Source: Prionace glauca | Taxonomy: Eukaryota > Chordata > Chondrichthyes > Carcharhiniformes > Carcharhinidae | Assembly: GCA_037974335.1 (NCBI GenBank) | Contig: CM075749.1 | Span: forward strand, 17,411,192-17,475,191 | Reading direction: 5' to 3' | DNA length: 64,000 bases | In this document: positions 59,740-64,000 of the stretch, piece by piece | How positions within the stretch are numbered: the first letter of the stretch is position 1 | Layout of the letters: each line of letters opens with the position of its first letter | The notes under the pieces: model-generated | Database searches by the model: none | What the model saw: only the letters and a program-made list of their open reading frames with translations | Told to the model about the DNA's origin: nothing | Position numbers and translations under genes: made by a program

Positions 59740-60735
59740 CTCCCTGTGTCATGTGGTAGTGAGGTGAGAATTCGGAAGATAATGCAGCTTAGTAAGTGGC
59801 TTGAGAGTTGGTGCAGGAGGGAGGACTTCAGATTTTTAGACCACTGGGATCTCTTCCATGACAGATTGGATCTGTACAAAAAGGATGGGTTGCATTTTAA
59901 CTGGAAGGGCACCAATATCCTAGAGGAGAGATTTGATGGTGCAGTTCGGGTACATTTAAATTAATAAGGCAGGGGATCCACATTGGTAGGTCAGAGAGTG
60001 CAGAGAATGTGGAAAACTCAGTGAATGGGTCCAGTAAGGCTGAGAGGAATAAAACACAGGGAGAGTGTACAAAACATGACAGGACAGATGGCCTAAGGTG
60101 TCTTTTCTATAACACAAGGAATATGACAAGTAGGGTAAATGAACTTAAAGCTTGGATTGCTACACAGAATTATGATGTTGTGACAATTACAGAGATTGGA
60201 TGAAAAAAGGGCAGGACTGGCATCCTGCCAGATTTTAGATGCTTCTGGTGAGATAGAAAGGGTGACAAAAGAGATGTTTCCTGATTGGGGAGAATGTCAC
60301 TGCTATATAGGGGCAGGATTAAGGAGAATCTCAAGGCTTTGTAAGTGTATATAAGGAGGAAGAGGTAGTTAAAGAAAGGGCGGATCCCCAAAAAGACAGT
60401 GGCGGGCTTTTGTATCTGGAGCCAGATGAAGCGGGTGAGGTCCTTAACGAATACTTTGCATCAGTATTCACAAAGGAGAAGGATGTGGTGGATGATGAGT
60501 GTAGAAAGGAGGATGTTGACAGTTTAGGACCTGTTGCGATAAAAAGGCAGGGGGTATTGAAGGTTTTGAAAAATATTAAGGTAGACCAGTCCCTAAAGCC
60601 AGATAGGGATTATCCCAGAATACTCAGAGAGCCGAGGGAAGAAATTGCTGAGGCCTTGGCCAAAATCTTTCTATCCTCTTTATTCATGGGCGTGGTACCA
60701 GAGGACTGGGGAGTAGCTAACATTGTTCTTCTCAT
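59740..60735 (+). mobile_element. CR1-like LINE, ORF1 end to early RT, internally deleted
   Basis: ORF1 esterase C-terminus (FRFLDHWDLFHDRLDLYKKD, then GLHFNWKGTNILEERF) is followed by the ORF2 start (LRCLFYNTRNMTSRVNELKA) and, after a deletion of most of the endonuclease, the pre-RT region (LNEYFASVFTKEKDV, KPDRDYPRILREPREEIA, VVPEDWGVANIV). Truncated at the 3' side at 60735. The retained ORF1 end keeps the DG-H block lost in CR1-B. Confidence 0.8.
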
Positions 60736-60960
60736 TGTTCATGAGAAAATTTAGCCTGTTTAATTTTTGACTACTCAGTTCCACTCTCAGACTGGTCAAT
60801 ATATTTTGTACCTTCTTCAATGCCTCTATTCTTTTCATAATATTGATGTCAGAACTACTCACAGTATTCCAAGTATGGTTTAACCAAGTTTCTGTACATG
60901 TTTAATAGAAGTCAGTGCTTTTCAATTCTATTTTTTGGAAAGTTGTCACCAAACCCAATA
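60736..60960 (-). mobile_element. CR1-like LINE fragment, antisense
   Basis: Complement of a RT C-terminal region (taccttcttcaatgcctcta, cacagtattccaagtatggt). Abuts the previous LINE. Confidence 0.6.
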
Positions 60961-61020
60961 TGATACATGAGTTGAATTTGTCTGAAGGACTCTTACAATT
61001 GGCTGTATAACTTATATATG

Positions 61021-61341
61021 GGTGGCATTGTGGCACAGGGGTTAGCACTATTGCCTCAGCGCCAGGGACCAGTGTTCAATTCTAGCCTCAGATCACTGTC
61101 TGTGTGGAGTTTGCACATTCTCCCTATGTCTTCATGGGCTTCCTCCAGATGCTTCAATTTCCTGCCACAGTCCAAAGATGTGTAGGCTAGTTTGATTGGC
61201 CATGCTAAATTGACCCTAGTGTCAGGGGGATTAGCAGGGTAAATATGTGAGGTTGCAGAAATGGGGCCTGGTTATGATTGTGGTCTATGCAGATTTATTG
61301 AACCGAATGTCCTTCTTCTGCACGGTCGGAACTCTATGAAA
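61021..61341 (+). mobile_element. SINE-A
   Basis: gggtggcattgtggcacagg to cggaactctatgaaat, diverged. Confidence 0.8.
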
Positions 61342-62069
61342 TATCAAATCACCTCCCTCTCACAATCCATCATAACACCTCCACTAAGCAAACTTCCCAT
61401 TATTTTGTAGCCACAATTTGAAAAAAACTGAAATGATATTTCAGAATTCTTTGTAGCTGTTTAATTTTGTGAACTGAGAAACTGGTGCCACAGACAGTTT
61501 TACAAGCAGCAGTCTTTACATGGGTGAGTTGCAATGTAAAATTGGATAGACCCAATTTCTTTAACAGCTATGGGATCAGAGAATTAAGCTATTTTCCCTG
61601 ATATGTCATGATGTACTTTCCAGCAACAACCAATACAGAGACAAAAGGATGAGATAATTAAAATCTTGAAAAAATTATCTTCTTTGAAAAAAATAACTGG
61701 AGCAAATGAAAAGAATAGGTGTCTTTAATTTGATAATGTTCATCTTTTTATATTTCCCAAAGAATTAAATCAAATTATCACCTTTTTGTTAAAATAATGA
61801 TAAATGCAATTTTGTGAAAATGCAATTACAAGTTGTATTGTCAATATTCAACAGCAATTTCAATCCTGAGTCCTTACAAAGATGAAAGAACAAGGAAGAA
61901 TATTCTTGTCTTCAGTAAATATGGTTTATATTTCCAAAAATGCAGGAAATAAGTATGCAACAATTAGAAGTTGAATTATCTTCTTTGCACAAATTAAGAT
62001 ACTTACATCACACACTTCTAGTGCTTAGAGTTTTAAACATGCTCACTAAAGTACCACTGCTGAACAATT
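61342..62069. other. no recognised feature
   Basis: AT-rich, nothing recognised. Confidence 0.3.
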
Positions 62070-62440
62070 TAAAGCATCTGGGGAGTCAGTGGTTTACTGG
62101 TATTGTCAATGGATTAGTAGTCCAGAGACTCAGGGTCATTCTCTGGGGAGCCAGGTTCGAATCCTAGATGGCAAAATTTGAATTCAATAGAAATGTGGAA
62201 CTAAGGTTCCAATGGTGACCGTGAAACCATTGATGTAAAAACCCATCTGGTTGACTAATATCCTTTAGGACTGGAAATTTGCCGTCTTTACTTAGTTTGG
62301 CCTATGTATGACTTCAGACCCACAGTAACGTGGTTGACTCTTAACTGCTTTCTTAAATGGCCAAGCGAGACGCTCAGTTTAAGGGCAATTAAGGATGGGC
62401 AATAAATGCTGGCCTGGCCAATGACATCCACATCCCATTA
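62070..62440 (+). mobile_element. SINE-H (HE1-like), near full length
   Basis: tRNA-like head with gattagtagtccagagactc and ccaggttcgaatcctagatg (B box), body aaacccatctggttgactaa and ttgactcttaactgctttct, tail ggatgggcaataaatgctgg, then an A-rich end. Best copy of the family here. Confidence 0.8.
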
Positions 62441-63774
62441 AAGAATTAAAAATAAAAATCTTCTGGTTTCTAAACAACAGAAAAAACAAAAATAAATTAG
62501 CAAAGCTACTAAAGCAAAAAGACAGCCGTCAAATCTAGAAAAAATAGTTCACCAGTGCCTTAAAATGTTTCTCAGAAATGTTTCATTACCTCAAATAAGT
62601 GAATAAGAAACACAGCTTAGCAGAGAAAAAAGATCCACTGTAAATTTTGATAATGTTGCAGCAATCCATTTGAAAGGTAAGAACGTTGCTCAGTATTTTA
62701 TAAAACATAATTTCATCGCTCTTAAGCTCATAATTAACTGAAATTGGACCGCACTTCAAATGTTACAACACACCTTATTCTTGTCGTGTTTTAAGATAAC
62801 CACATCATTTATGTGCTCTGCAGTTTACACTGGACTTGCTTGTGATGGTCCTGCGGTTCTCAGTGTTTAAGTTCCAGCTTCATAAATTTGCTTCACCACA
62901 GCTTTCACAGGCAATATATTCATGGTTCTGCTAAGCAAATTGTGCTGTTGCTGTTAGCTCTATGGGGTTCATGTTAACACGTAGGACAACAATTACGAGA
63001 AGGTTACTGTGGTGCAAGGAGGTGTAATAATTTAATAGAATTAAAAGCAATATTAATTGAAGGAAAACATTCAAAAAGAAAATTGGAAATGGAGCATTCA
63101 GTGCTCTATATATATATATCGATACCTAGCTAAAATAAAGATTGCTCTTAGGAGATAATGATCTGATCAGTTTCTCTCAATATTAATGCTGAGAATGCAT
63201 TAGGTTTATTAATGCTGCATTTATCTTGATGATTTATGGTAGAATAATACTCAGAATTGAAGATTTAACAAAATTAGGACAAGTACTTTGTTAGTATTCC
63301 AATCTATTGAGAAATCAGCATTTCCACCGCTTTCTTACATTCTGTGCAAGATTTCAGTGCTTGGGCCTGAAGATTACTCCATCTGTAGGCTTTAGTTCCT
63401 CCAATTATCCCATTATTTTGCCTCTTTCATGCTATAATTTCCTTATTTGTTTGGTCCTTCTTTGTCTCATTTGTCGCATCAATGGTCATTTTTGTACTTA
63501 ACACTGTCACTTGTCGGTTGGGTTACGGTTCAGAATTAGGGGATTTCAAAAGGTTAACTTGTCTTTTTTCTTCCTTGGTACTGATTGGCACACTGTGTAT
63601 TTCCAAAAAAAATTAAATTAATTTTGTTTTGCAGATGACAGTTCTTTTTAGTAAACATAGGCATTATGATTCTATTATGGTAGTTATAAAACTGCCATAA
63701 ATCAGTACACAACAAATTGTGGTTTAAAGTTAGCCTTGTTGACTGCTAAGGTGCAAGGGCAGGCTAGGAATACA
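62441..63774 (+). other. no recognised repeat; weak candidate terminal exon
   Basis: Includes a (TA)n run at 63108-63119. At 63635-63651, after attttgttttgcag, phase 1 entry reads D-D-S-S-F and TAG, a second possible end for gene 2 but equally likely chance. Confidence 0.15.
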
Positions 63775-64000
63775 GCAGAAAGTAACTCACCTCCTGACAC
63801 CCCAAAGCCTATCCACTATCCACAAAACACAAGTCAGGAGTGTGCTGGAATACTCCCTACTTGCCTGGGTAGGTGCAGCTCCACCAACATTCAAGAAGCT
63901 TGACAGCATCCAGGATAAAGCAACCCGTTTGGTTGACACCACATCTACAAACATTCAATCCCTCCACCACTGACACTCAGTAATAGCAATGTGTACAATC
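63775..64000 (+). mobile_element. LINE ORF2 C-terminal fragment, runs off the window
   Basis: caacattcaagaagcttgac and catccaggataaagcaaccc parallel the relic at 12590-12958; the sequence continues past 64000. Confidence 0.55.

Noticed and set aside
1-64000. CRISPR arrays, operons or other prokaryotic systems
   Set aside because: Spliced Ig exons and vertebrate-type LINEs and SINEs show a eukaryotic nuclear genome; no direct-repeat arrays with regular spacers were seen.

Overview
The window looks like nuclear DNA from a cartilaginous fish, most likely a shark. It is saturated with tRNA-derived SINEs and CR1-type LINEs of the kinds I associate with elasmobranch genomes, it has long repeat-filled introns, and there is no bacterial gene organisation. 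The species call is inference from repeat content.

Host genes: two paralogous immunoglobulin-superfamily receptor genes lie in tandem on the + strand. Gene 1 spans about 232-14067 and gene 2 spans about 27086-40895, with any cytoplasmic exons further right. Each has a signal-peptide exon, a V-set exon, a second Ig exon, an I-set/C2-type exon and a transmembrane exon, and every junction I could define is phase 1. Domain 2 and the domain 2-3 linker resemble Siglec (CD22/CD33-type) receptors, but the V-set F strand lacks the arginine Siglecs use for sialic acid. Gene 1 has an Arg inside its transmembrane segment and stops right after it. Gene 2 has a neutral segment followed by a basic tail and a splice donor. 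This matches an activating/inhibitory pair. The V exons and the intron just upstream are far more alike than the other exons, as expected from gene conversion or recent exon-block duplication. Gene 1's second Ig exon is split by a 340-bp antisense insertion with U2 snRNA-like heads, so gene 1 is a pseudogene or makes a V+I-set form by skipping that phase-symmetric exon.

Repeats, left to right: 1-14 kb is gene 1 with CR1, SINE and U2-headed insertions, including a 3.7-kb CR1 (6938-10669) with an open 927-codon ORF2 nested in a SINE, and a fold-back element nested in another SINE. 14-27 kb is intergenic, with a second CR1 (18191-20484), a hAT-type DNA element with an 8-bp target duplication (24291-24747), many SINEs and a tRNA-Asp-like sequence. 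27-41 kb is gene 2, with two copies of a third CR1 type and a CR1 nested in a fold-back element. 41-64 kb holds SINEs, L2-like and CR1 fragments, a tRNA-Lys-like sequence, a decayed Ty3/Gypsy LTR-retrotransposon fossil (about 52760-55427), a C-rich degenerate tandem region (about 56.6-57.9 kb) and more LINE relics. No other host gene was recognised. Splice sites, boundaries and percent identities were read by eye.
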